NCBI RefSeq assembly: GCF_017811175.1
Contig: NZ_JACWIJ010000002.1
Coordinates: 806,001 to 870,000 of the forward strand
Direction of reading: 5' to 3'
Origin: Melaminivora jejuensis
GTDB lineage: Bacteria; Pseudomonadota; Gammaproteobacteria; Burkholderiales; Burkholderiaceae_C
DNA: 64,000 nt
Shown: in pieces, positions 1 to 7,614 of the stretch
Position numbering within the stretch: the first letter of the stretch is position 1
Layout: the number at the start of each line of letters is the position of its first letter
Notes under the pieces: generated by a model
What the model saw: only the letters and a program-made list of their open reading frames with translations
Databases searched by the model: none
Told to the model about the DNA's origin: nothing
Program-made: the position numbers and the translations under genes

Positions 1-1202
1 CATTCGATGGGCGCATCGCCCTGGTGGTGGCGCAGGGCGTTGTCCAGCAGGTTGCCGATGGCGCTGGTCAGCAGGGCGTCGGGCACCGGCAGGCACACGC
101 CTGACCAGGCCGGGGTGTCGGCGGGCTGGCAATGCACCTGCAGGGCGGTGGCGCTGCCCCCCTCGTGCTGGGCGCGCTGGCGCGACTGCTGCACGGCCAG
201 CTCGAAGGCCTGCACGATGGCGCTGCCGCAGGTGCTGCTGGGGCTGGCGCCGTCCTGGCCTTCGAGCCGTGCCAACTGCAGCAATTGCTCCAGCGTGCCG
301 TGCATGTGGGCGATGCCCTGCAGCGCGGCATCCAGTGCCTGGCCGGCGACGGCGCTGCGCCCCGGCGTGGCCAGCGCCATCTGCGCCACCTGCACCTGCG
401 TCTTGATGGCCGTGAGCGGCGTGCGCAGCTCGTGGGCCGCGTCCGCCGTCCAGCGCCGCTCGTGCGCCAGCGCCGCGCCGGTGCGCGCCAGCAGGGCGTT
501 GAGGCTGGTCACCAGCGGGCTGAGTTCATGCGTGTCCTGGCCGCTGTGGATGGGCTCCAGCGCCGTGGGCGCGCGCGTTGCCAGCTCGCGGCGCAGGCGC
601 TCCAGCGGGCGCAGGCCCAGCGTCGCCACCCACCACACCAGCAGCCAGACCACGGCCAGCGCCAAAGCAAAAGGCAGGGCCAGGGCCAGCACGGCGGCGC
701 GCACCAGTTGCTCGCGCTGCGCCAGCGGGTCGGACGTGGCCACGCGCAACTCGCCCTCGGCCAGCACATAGGTGCGCCAGGCCTTGCCGCCCTTGGTGAT
801 CTGCTTGAAGCCGGGCGCGCCCAGGGTGGACTGGGGCGGTGCGCCGCCGGTGCGCGCCAGCGCCAGCACCTCGACTTCGCTGCGCGCCAGGCTGACCTCG
901 CAGGCCACGCCGTCACGGCCAATCACCGAATGCACCTGCTCTTGCACGTCCTGCTGCTGCGCCTGGGCAGAGTCCGCTGCTGCCGGCTCCGGCGGCATGG
1001 CCGGCTGCAGTTGCTGCACGATGCTGGCCACCATGCGCGCCGAGGCCATCAGCCGCTCGTCCAGCATGGCGTTGATCTCCTCGTCCAGGCTGTTGATGCG
1101 CCAGGCCGCCACGCTGCCCCACAGCAGGCTGCTGGCCAGCGCCAGGCCCAGCACCAGGCGCAGGCGCAGGCTTTTCAGGCGCGCGGGCAGCTCGGCGTTC
1201 AT
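1..1202 (-). CDS. QseC-like sensor histidine kinase (3' end outside window)
   Basis: Inner-membrane sensor kinase of a two-component pair. The reading frame starts at ATG 1202 and stays open to base 1, so the last part of the ATPase domain is missing. In order it shows an N-terminal membrane segment (LRLVLGLALASSLLWG), a periplasmic region, a second membrane segment (AAVLALALPFALALAVVWLL), a HAMP-like linker, the phospho-acceptor box TADAAHELRTPLTAIK near bases 415-450, and the N-box GNLLDNALRHH at the window edge. The start codon overlaps the stop of the upstream regulator gene (ATGA), so the two are translationally coupled. The architecture fits the QseC/PmrB class. The ligand cannot be read from sequence. 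It sits beside the ttr operon but is not TtrS-like. Confidence 0.88.
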   Translation of the reverse strand, partial: MNAELPARLKSLRLRLVLGLALASSLLWGSVAAWRINSLDEEINAMLDERLMASARMVASIVQQLQPAMPPEPAAADSAQAQQQDVQEQVHSVIGRDGVACEVSLARSEVEVLALARTGGAPPQSTLGAPGFKQITKGGKAWRTYVLAEGELRVATSDPLAQREQLVRAAVLALALPFALALAVVWLLVWWVATLGLRPLERLRRELATRAPTALEPIHSGQDTHELSPLVTSLNALLARTGAALAHERRWTADAAHELRTPLTAIKTQVQVAQMALATPGRSAVAGQALDAALQGIAHMHGTLEQLLQLARLEGQDGASPSSTCGSAIVQAFELAVQQSRQRAQHEGGSATALQVHCQPADTPAWSGVCLPVPDALLTSAIGNLLDNALRHHQGDAPIE

Positions 1203-1900
1203 GCCGATGTCGATGACGCGGCTGGCACCAGCTGCTGCTGGTAGCGCGCCCCCAGGCGAAAGCCCAGGCCGCGCACGGTGTCGATCAGGTCGGCGCCGAG
1301 CTTGCGGCGCAGGTGGTGGACATGGACGTTGACGGTGTTGCTGCCGACCTCCTCGCCCAGGCCGTACAGGCTGTCGTGCAATTGCGCCGTACTCAGCACG
1401 CGCCCGCCGGCCTGCACCAGCGCGGCCAGCAGCAGCCATTCGCGCCGGGGCAGCTCAAGCGGCACGCCGGCGCGCCAGACGGCGCCGCTGGCCAGGTCGA
1501 TCTCGCACTCGCCCAGGGTGACCCGGTCGCTGGCGCGCCCGCCGGCACGGCGCACCAGCGCCTGCAGGCGCAGCGCCAGCTCGTGCAGGTCGAAAGGCTT
1601 GGCCAGATAGTCGTCCGTGCCCTGCTCGAAGCCGGCGATGCGGTCGTCCAGGGCGCTGCGGGCGCTCAGGATCAGCACCGGCAGCGCCGTGCCGGCCGCG
1701 CGCCAGCGGCGCAGCAGCGCCAGGCCGTCGCCATCGGGCAGGCCAAGGTCGAGCACGCAGGCGTCGTAGCTGCGCGCGTCCACATGCGCCTGCGCCGCCG
1801 CCGCCGTGCCGGCCACGTCGGCCTGCATCCCGTGCAATTGCAGCCCGGTGCGGATGCCGCTGGCCACCAGGGCGTTGTCTTCGACGATCAGGATGTGCAT
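1199..1900 (-). CDS. OmpR/PhoB-family response regulator (QseB-like)
   Basis: DNA-binding response regulator of 233 residues, partner of the kinase that follows it. It opens with the receiver domain (MHILIVEDNALVASGI, acidic pocket E-D). The phospho-acceptor Asp is in the stretch ACVLDLGLPDGDG, the conserved Lys is in DDYLAKPFDL, and a winged-helix domain ends the protein (TVNVHVHHLRRKLG, then IDTVRGLGFRLG). An upstream in-frame ATG at 1966 exists, but the receiver fold begins exactly at the ATG at 1900. The stop overlaps the kinase start by 4 nt. The OmpR-type output domain argues against it being TtrR, which belongs to the FixJ/LuxR class. Confidence 0.9.
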   Translation of the reverse strand: MHILIVEDNALVASGIRTGLQLHGMQADVAGTAAAAQAHVDARSYDACVLDLGLPDGDGLALLRRWRAAGTALPVLILSARSALDDRIAGFEQGTDDYLAKPFDLHELALRLQALVRRAGGRASDRVTLGECEIDLASGAVWRAGVPLELPRREWLLLAALVQAGGRVLSTAQLHDSLYGLGEEVGSNTVNVHVHHLRRKLGADLIDTVRGLGFRLGARYQQQLVPAASSTSA

Positions 1901-1965
1901 GGGCGCATCATGCCCTGCGCTGGCTGGCCGCTGGCCCAAGCCATGCAAGCAAGCTGCTCTGAGCA

Positions 1966-2010
1966 TGAAAAACGCCTTAAACCCTTGTGTATCAAGCGAT
2001 GGTAGCTATT
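1966..2010 (-). repeat. Dispersed repeat copy 1
   Basis: Copy of the ~45-bp dispersed element, read on the minus strand (AATAGCTACCATCGCTTG, then ACAAGGGTTTAAGGC). It lies between the response regulator start and the ttrA stop. Copies of this family recur across the window, mostly between genes. Confidence 0.7.
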
Positions 2011-2025
2011 GAAAGCATAGCTGCT

Positions 2026-5000
2026 TCACACCTTGCGCACGCGCACCGGCAGGCCTTGGCGCACCACCGCGCCCGAGACCCACTCGATCCAGACGTTGTC
2101 CCGGGCCGGGCGCGTCGGGTCGGCAAAGCCCAGGTCGTTGAGGTTCACGCCACTGGCGTTGTGCGGGTCGTGCGCCGTGGCCTTGCCGTCGATGGTGTGC
2201 GCCACTGCGCCCAGCTGCCGGTGGCCGTAGCCGTATTCGATGGCCACCGTGCCCGGGGCGATGCCGCTCCTGACCAGGGCCACGCCCTGCACGCTGGCGC
2301 CGGGCGTGCTGACTTCGATCCGGTCGCCGTTGGCAATCCCGAAGCGCGCCGCGTCGTCCCTGTGCAGGCTGATGGGGTTGTGCGGGTGTACCTGGCGCAG
2401 GCGCTTGACGCCGATCGACATGCTGCTCATCAGGTTGGACTTGTAGGAGCTCAGCGTCAGCGGCCAGTCCGACTCGGGATAGTGCTCGCGCATGGCCGAG
2501 CCGTCGGCAAAGCGCGTCGGAAACCAGGTCGGGCAGCCCACGTAGGCCTCGCCGGTCATGGAGTGGCGCATCTTCGCCAGCCCCTCGTGCCACAGCTGCA
2601 CCGGGAACTTGTGCGCCGCCTTGATGTGCTCGCCCACCCAGGCGTCCTCGATGGTGTCGAAGCGCCCGCCGCGGCTCATGACCATGGCCACGCGGCGCAC
2701 CTCCTCGGGCTTGAGGCGCTTTTGCACCTCGGGCATCCAGCGCTTGAGGCCGGTGATCTCGATGTCGTCGTCGCTGGCCTCGGGCACGGGCTTGCCGGCC
2801 TGCCAGGCGATGTTGCAGATGCCGCGCACGTAGAAATCCTCGGCGCTTTCCAGGTCGAGGGGCTCGCCGTCGCGGGTAGCCATGGCGTTCTTGCCAAAGC
2901 CTGGCAGCTGCAGCTCCCGGGCCACGGCGAACAGGAAGGCCTCGAAGTTGACCGGCCGGCCGTCCGCCGTGCGCGCCGTGGCCGGCTCGACCACTGGCCA
3001 GCGCACGGTCGAGGTCTTGGCGATCACGTCGGCCCAGGGCGCGCCTATGCCCCAGCTCTCGTAGGTCACCGTGTCGGGCACGATGTAGTCGGCCAGCGCC
3101 GAGGTCTCGTTGATGAAGGGATCGACCGAGATGAACAGCGGCAGCTTCTTGGGATCCTTGATGGCCGGCACCACGGCGTGCTCGAAGCCGGCAATGGCAT
3201 ACACCGGGTTCGACATGTGGTTAATCCACGCCTTGATGGCGTAGGGGTAGCCCAGCAGGCCCGCCGCCACCATCTCGCTGCTCATGTTGCCGGGCGCGGG
3301 GTACCAGGGCGCGCGCGCCGGGTAGGGGTTCTCGCCGGCTGCCTTCTTGCGCTTGAACTCGCTGGTCTTTTCGTAGGGGAAGCGCGTGCGCGACAGCGAC
3401 ACGCCGCTGGGCTTGACCTGGCCCTCGAAGGTGGCGAAGTTGTAGCGCGGCCCCGGGCCGAAGGGGCCGAACGGCCCGGCGTCCAGCACCCAGCCGCCCT
3501 TGACGTTCAGGTTGCCGACCAGGTTGTTCAGCATGGCGATGGCATAGGCAGTGTAGAAGCCTGCGCCGCTCATGGTGCCGCCGTGCGAGTTGGCCACTGC
3601 CCGCTTGCCGTGGCTGGTGAACTCGCGCGCCAGGGCTTCGATCTCGGCCACCGGCACGCCGCAGATGTCCGAATACTCCTGCAGCGTCATGCGCTGGGCG
3701 TGCTCGCGCAGCTTGGCAAACGACGTGCATACGGGCACCGGCGCTGGCTCTTCGGCAGCGCCTTCAGCGCGCGGCAGGGTGAATTCGCGCTCGACCATCA
3801 GCTGCGCGGGCTGGGCCACCGTGTGGGCGCTGAGTGTGCCGTCGGCCAGCTGCACCACATAGACATCCTCGGCCGGGGTTTTCTCGTCCACCGGCTCGGG
3901 CAGGGGCAGGCCGATGTCCGCGCCGCGCAGGAACTGGCCGAAGCGCGGGTGCTGGGGGTCGTTGATGAGCAAATGCGTGGCGTTGCTCCACGACGCCTCG
4001 CCGGCGGCGGCCATGGCCTGCGGGCCGGGTTGGGCCAGGTATTGGGCGTCGTAGCGCTCGTTGTCGATGATCCAGCGGATCAGCGCCATGGCCAGCGCCA
4101 GGTCGGTGGCGGGCTTGACGGGCAGCCAGCGGTTGTTGTCGCCGGCGGCGTGGCTGGATGAGGTCGGTAGCACGGGCGAGACCACCACGTACTGGTAGCT
4201 GTTGTCCTCGCGCGAGCGCGCCTCGGCCAGCTCCCGGCCCATGCGCTGGAAGGGGTTGCCGGCCTGCGCCGGCGCCGTGCCCAGAAACAGGCCGAAGCGC
4301 GAGTTCTTCCAGTCCGGCTTGCCGTGCGGCATCCCGGGGATGTTGCCCAGCGCCGCCGCCGTGCCGACGCGGTAGGTCTGGCCGCAGTAGGCGCCGTGGT
4401 TGGAGAAGTTCACCGTGCCGAACGACGGGCCGGCAAAGCGGCGGATCAGCGGCGTGCGGCCTTCGTTGGAGGCGTCGGTGATGACCAGCTGGTTGGACTT
4501 GGGGCCGTACTCGGGGTTGTCCGGGTCGATCAGGGTGTCCACGTCGCGGATGGCGCGCAGGCCATCCACATGGCCCTCGCCGAACAGGTCGCCGCCTTCG
4601 CACACTTCCTTGACCAGTTGCTCCAGCGAGATGCTCTGCCACTGGCCCGAGCCGCGCGGCCCCACGCGCTTGAGCGGTGTGAGCACGCGATGCGGGGCGC
4701 TTTGGTGCTCCAGCATGGCCGAGCCGCGCGCGCACGACGTGGCGCGGCCCTCGATGCCGCTGTCGCCGCCCAGCATGGCGTAGGCCTGGCGCACCGGCAG
4801 GGCCATGGGCACGGCATTGGTCGTGGACAGCGGGTGGTAGGGGTTGCCGGCGATGCGGATGATCTGGCCGCGCTCGGTGTCCACGCGCACGCGCACGCCG
4901 CACTGCGTCCAGCAGCCCAGGCAGCTCGATGGGCTGACCACCTGGCCGGGCTGGGTGGCCAGCTGGCCGGTGGCCGGGTCGATGCGGAACTCGGGCGTGA

Positions 5001-5211
5001 GCGAGTTGCCGCGCGTGGCGCTTTTCGTGCCGACGCCGGAGGAGCCGCTGATCAGGCCCTTGGCGCCCTTGGCGACGACGTCGCCATAGCCGGCGGCAAA
5101 GGCCGTCAGGCCGCCGGCCACGGCACCGCCGCGCAGCAGCAGGCGGCGACGGCGCACGTCGGGCGCTTGGGTTTCATGGGTGGGGGCGGGGCGGGGAGGC
5201 TTGTTGGTCAT
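2026..5211 (-). CDS. ttrA: Tetrathionate reductase molybdopterin subunit TtrA
   Basis: Catalytic subunit (1061 residues) of a periplasm-facing molybdopterin oxidoreductase that reduces tetrathionate to thiosulfate. The N-terminus has a twin-arginine-type signal (RRRRLLLRGG followed by a hydrophobic stretch). Cys97, Cys100 and Cys104 (SSCLGCWTQCGV), with a later Cys in TSCARG, would bind a [4Fe-4S] cluster. A Cys in NHGAYCGQTYRVG is the likely Mo ligand, as in the Ttr/Psr/Arr branch. The C-terminus carries a molybdopterin dinucleotide-binding domain. Start ATG 5211 was preferred over 5292 because AAGGAACAG lies just upstream and the Tat signal begins soon after. Last gene of ttrB-ttrC-ttrA. 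A related sulfur- or arsenic-oxyanion reductase is the main alternative. Confidence 0.88.
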   Translation of the reverse strand: MTNKPPRPAPTHETQAPDVRRRRLLLRGGAVAGGLTAFAAGYGDVVAKGAKGLISGSSGVGTKSATRGNSLTPEFRIDPATGQLATQPGQVVSPSSCLGCWTQCGVRVRVDTERGQIIRIAGNPYHPLSTTNAVPMALPVRQAYAMLGGDSGIEGRATSCARGSAMLEHQSAPHRVLTPLKRVGPRGSGQWQSISLEQLVKEVCEGGDLFGEGHVDGLRAIRDVDTLIDPDNPEYGPKSNQLVITDASNEGRTPLIRRFAGPSFGTVNFSNHGAYCGQTYRVGTAAALGNIPGMPHGKPDWKNSRFGLFLGTAPAQAGNPFQRMGRELAEARSREDNSYQYVVVSPVLPTSSSHAAGDNNRWLPVKPATDLALAMALIRWIIDNERYDAQYLAQPGPQAMAAAGEASWSNATHLLINDPQHPRFGQFLRGADIGLPLPEPVDEKTPAEDVYVVQLADGTLSAHTVAQPAQLMVEREFTLPRAEGAAEEPAPVPVCTSFAKLREHAQRMTLQEYSDICGVPVAEIEALAREFTSHGKRAVANSHGGTMSGAGFYTAYAIAMLNNLVGNLNVKGGWVLDAGPFGPFGPGPRYNFATFEGQVKPSGVSLSRTRFPYEKTSEFKRKKAAGENPYPARAPWYPAPGNMSSEMVAAGLLGYPYAIKAWINHMSNPVYAIAGFEHAVVPAIKDPKKLPLFISVDPFINETSALADYIVPDTVTYESWGIGAPWADVIAKTSTVRWPVVEPATARTADGRPVNFEAFLFAVARELQLPGFGKNAMATRDGEPLDLESAEDFYVRGICNIAWQAGKPVPEASDDDIEITGLKRWMPEVQKRLKPEEVRRVAMVMSRGGRFDTIEDAWVGEHIKAAHKFPVQLWHEGLAKMRHSMTGEAYVGCPTWFPTRFADGSAMREHYPESDWPLTLSSYKSNLMSSMSIGVKRLRQVHPHNPISLHRDDAARFGIANGDRIEVSTPGASVQGVALVRSGIAPGTVAIEYGYGHRQLGAVAHTIDGKATAHDPHNASGVNLNDLGFADPTRPARDNVWIEWVSGAVVRQGLPVRVRKV

Positions 5212-5260
5212 GTCTGTTCCTTGGGGTCGTCGGGTTGGGCGTGGGCGGCGGGTTGCTTGT

Positions 5261-5310
5261 TTTTTTGATAGCTGCTCACGCTTGTCAGGCAACGGTTCGA
5301 GGCTTTTTTT
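5261..5310 (+). repeat. Dispersed repeat copy 2, inside the ttr operon
   Basis: Plus-oriented copy (GATAGCTGCTCACGCTTG, then TCAGGCAACGGTTCGAGGC) that fills most of the 100-nt gap between ttrC and ttrA. It would be transcribed within the operon mRNA, where it could form a hairpin or processing site. That role is inference. Confidence 0.7.
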
Positions 5311-5311
5311 C

Positions 5312-6376
5312 CTACGCGCGGGCGGGCTTGAGTGCCGGCCAGGTCTCCAGCGCCCAGGTGGCCGCCGCCACCAGGGCGATGCACAGGCCGAATACGCCCA
5401 GCATCCCCAGTAGTCCGTCGCTGCCCAGCGGCATGGTGTAGAGGTACAGGCCGGCGCCGAATTTGGGCACGCCCTGTACGCTCATGAACAGCGCCCAGCG
5501 AAACGCCCAGGCACTGCCGGCCAGCAGCAGGCCCAGCATGGCGCGGTACCAGGGGCAGGCCATGCGGGTGCGCCCGGCCAGCAGCACGGCCAGCACGGCC
5601 ACGCCGCCCAGCGCCGAGAGCACCATGCCGGCGCGCCAGACCGGGAAGTCATTCCACAGCCGCAGCGCCGCCAGCAGCGAGGGCGAGCGCGCCACCAGGC
5701 CCAGGGTGAACCAGCTCAGGGTGGCCAGCGCCAGCAGCGCGCCCAGGGCCAGGGCGATGCGGCGCAGCAGCTGCAGCGCTGCATCGTGCGGGCGCAGCGC
5801 GGCGGGCAGGAAGCGCTCGATCAGGAGCATCACGCCGATGGCCGCCAGCCAGCCGGTCAGCGCCAGGTTGACCGGCAGCCAGGCGGTGTGCCACAGCGGA
5901 CGGGCGCGCACCACCATGACCTCGGCGCCGGTGTAGAGCACGATGCTCAGCGCCGACAGCACCAGCAGCGGCGCCAGCAGGCGCATCCAGCGCAGGCGGC
6001 CCAGCCACCAGCTGGCGCACATGGCCAGCGCCAGTGCCACGAAGGCCGGCAGCAGCAGCGCGCCCAGCGACATCCACGACCAGGGCGTGAAGTGCGCGTA
6101 GAAGTGCCAAAAGCGCGCCGGCTGGTGCAGGTCGGCCAGCAGCGACACTGGCGCGGCAATGGCCACCACGGCCAGCGTCAGCACGGCCACCGGCGTCAGG
6201 CGTGCCAGGGGCGACAGCGGCGCATCGGGCGCGCTGGCTGGGCGTGCCAGGGCCAGGCCGCACGCCGCCACCAGCAGCGCCGCGCCGGTGGCGATGCCGG
6301 CCAGGAAGAAATACTGCACGGCCCAGGGCAGCCAGGCGGCCTCGTAGGCCGGGGTGAGCAATTCGATGATCTGCAT
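5312..6376 (-). CDS. ttrC: Tetrathionate reductase membrane subunit TtrC (NrfD/PsrC family)
   Basis: Polytopic membrane subunit (354 residues, about nine hydrophobic segments) that anchors the reductase and passes electrons from quinol to TtrB. The first segments (WAVQYFFLAGIATGAALLVA) are typical of the NrfD/PsrC family, and the length is close to known TtrC proteins. It begins 21 nt after ttrB and is followed, after a repeat-containing gap, by ttrA, giving the ttrBCA order known from enteric bacteria. NrfD proteins serve several complexes, so the assignment leans on its neighbours. Confidence 0.87.
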   Translation of the reverse strand: MQIIELLTPAYEAAWLPWAVQYFFLAGIATGAALLVAACGLALARPASAPDAPLSPLARLTPVAVLTLAVVAIAAPVSLLADLHQPARFWHFYAHFTPWSWMSLGALLLPAFVALALAMCASWWLGRLRWMRLLAPLLVLSALSIVLYTGAEVMVVRARPLWHTAWLPVNLALTGWLAAIGVMLLIERFLPAALRPHDAALQLLRRIALALGALLALATLSWFTLGLVARSPSLLAALRLWNDFPVWRAGMVLSALGGVAVLAVLLAGRTRMACPWYRAMLGLLLAGSAWAFRWALFMSVQGVPKFGAGLYLYTMPLGSDGLLGMLGVFGLCIALVAAATWALETWPALKPARA

Positions 6377-6397
6377 GTGAAAGTCCTCCCGGGGCGG

Positions 6398-7237
6398 TCA
6401 GTGCTCGGACACCAGGCGCACGCTGGCCTGGCCATCGACGCCATCGACGAATTCATCGGGCAGGCCGATGTAGAACACGCGCGGCTCGGTCTTCATGCCG
6501 GGCTTGAGCACCTTGACGCCCTCCTCGTGCGCGGCCATGCGGCGGTTGATCTCGCTTTGCGGGTCGTTCAGGTCGCCGATCACGCGCGCGCCGCCGACGC
6601 AGCTCTCCACGCAGGCCGGCAGCAGGCCGACCTCCAGGCGGTGCTCGCAGAAGGTGCATTTGTCGGCGGTCTGCGTCTCGTGGTTGATGAAGCGCGCGTC
6701 ATAGGGGCAGGCCTGCACGCAGTAGCCGCAGCCCACGCAGCGCTCGTTGTCCACCAGCACGATGCCGTCCTCGCGCTGGAAGGTGGCCTGCACCGGGCAG
6801 ACCGGCACGCAGGGCGGCTCCTCGCAGTGGTTGCACAGGCGCGGCAGGCTGACCATGGCGGGCATGGAGCCGTCTGGCTTGTCGATCTCGTACTGCAGCA
6901 CGGTGGTGCGGAACTGGCCGATGGGCGGCTGGTTTTCCACCGAGCAGCTCACCGTGCAGGCCTGGCAGCCGATGCACTTGCGGATGTCCACCAACATGCC
7001 GAAGCGCTTGCCGGCCATGCCGGGGCGGCGCGGCGGCTGGCTGCCGGGCAGGGCGGCGGCAGTGGCCGGGCCGGTGGCGGCGACGGCACCGAAGGCGCTG
7101 GCCAAGCCGATGAGCTCCTGAAGAAAACTGCGCTTGCTGGTCTGCACCTGGGCGGCAGCTGGGGTGGGCGCAGAGACCGAGGCGGCTGGCGCCACTGGCT
7201 GGGGGCCGGGGGAGGAGGTGATGTCAGGCATGGGCAA
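6398..7237 (-). CDS. ttrB: Tetrathionate reductase iron-sulfur subunit TtrB
   Basis: Electron-transfer subunit (279 residues) carrying four [4Fe-4S] cluster motifs: CIGCQACTVSC, CNHCEEPPCVPVCP, CVGCGYCVQACP and CTFCEHRLEVGLLPACVESC. It would link TtrC to the molybdenum subunit TtrA. A hydrophobic stretch near residues 35-65 could be a signal, but an Arg-Arg motif is not clear there, so co-export with TtrA is possible. First gene of the operon. The 370-nt AT-rich region upstream holds an FNR-type promoter. No ttrRS-type regulators are visible in the window. Confidence 0.9.
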   Translation of the reverse strand: MPMPDITSSPGPQPVAPAASVSAPTPAAAQVQTSKRSFLQELIGLASAFGAVAATGPATAAALPGSQPPRRPGMAGKRFGMLVDIRKCIGCQACTVSCSVENQPPIGQFRTTVLQYEIDKPDGSMPAMVSLPRLCNHCEEPPCVPVCPVQATFQREDGIVLVDNERCVGCGYCVQACPYDARFINHETQTADKCTFCEHRLEVGLLPACVESCVGGARVIGDLNDPQSEINRRMAAHEEGVKVLKPGMKTEPRVFYIGLPDEFVDGVDGQASVRLVSEH

Positions 7238-7268
7238 TCTTCTTCATCTATTTATTCGATCATTCGGG

Positions 7269-7317
7269 ATATTCTCAGATTATTCTTTTATTTATCCTGC
7301 GTATTGATCCGGGTCAA
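7269..7317 (-). promoter_or_regulatory. FNR-type box and -10 element for ttrBCA
   Basis: TTGATCCGGGTCAA at 7304-7317 matches the FNR/ANR consensus TTGAT-N4-RTCAA. On the minus strand a TAATCT -10-like hexamer at 7282-7277 predicts a start near 7270, which places the box centre about 41 nt upstream, the spacing of class II FNR promoters. ttrB starts at 7237. The rest of the gap (7318-7430) is AT-rich, with an imperfect dyad TTTGATGAGTATTCAAA at 7329-7345 and no gene seen. Confidence 0.6.
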
Positions 7318-7430
7318 ATGATGGGATATTTGATGAGTATTCAAAAGAGATATGTCATTGCAAAAATAAAGGCAAAAATAATATTATATTTTTCCTGTAT
7401 TAACAGTGCATTAAGGATTTCATGGAAATG

Positions 7431-7469
7431 AAAAAGGCAAGGCGCGACAGGATTGCCGCGCCTTGCCTT
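7431..7469 (-). terminator. Rho-independent terminator after putA
   Basis: A 13-bp perfect stem AAGGCAAGGCGCG (7434-7446) pairs with CGCGCCTTGCCTT (7457-7469) around a 10-nt loop. Read on the minus strand it is followed by five T residues, so it terminates leftward transcripts from putA before they reach the ttrB promoter region. Confidence 0.8.
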
Positions 7470-7518
7470 GCTGGTCTCCAGGATTGTGAAATCAGGGTGG
7501 ATTCAGGGTTTTTTCATG

Positions 7519-7570
7519 AAAAATGATAGCTATCAGCGCTTGCCTACATTGGTTTTGAGGCCGATTTGGA
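7519..7570 (+). repeat. Dispersed repeat copy 3
   Basis: Plus-oriented copy (AATGATAGCTATCAGCGCTTG, then CCTACATTGGTTTTGAGGCC) lying between the putA stop and its terminator hairpin. Confidence 0.7.
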
Positions 7571-7614
7571 TAAAAATTCGAATCGATATCCGCCGCGCTG
7601 TCTGGCCGAGCTCC

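Noticed and set aside
1-1900. The kinase/regulator pair next to ttr as TtrS/TtrR
   Set aside because: The regulator has an OmpR-type winged helix, whereas TtrR is FixJ-like; the kinase is of QseC type.
1987-4161. 724-residue open frame on the plus strand opposite ttrA
   Set aside because: High-GC DNA leaves long antisense frames. The minus frame has the full TtrA motifs; the plus frame is His/Gly/Ala/Arg-rich with no recognisable domain.
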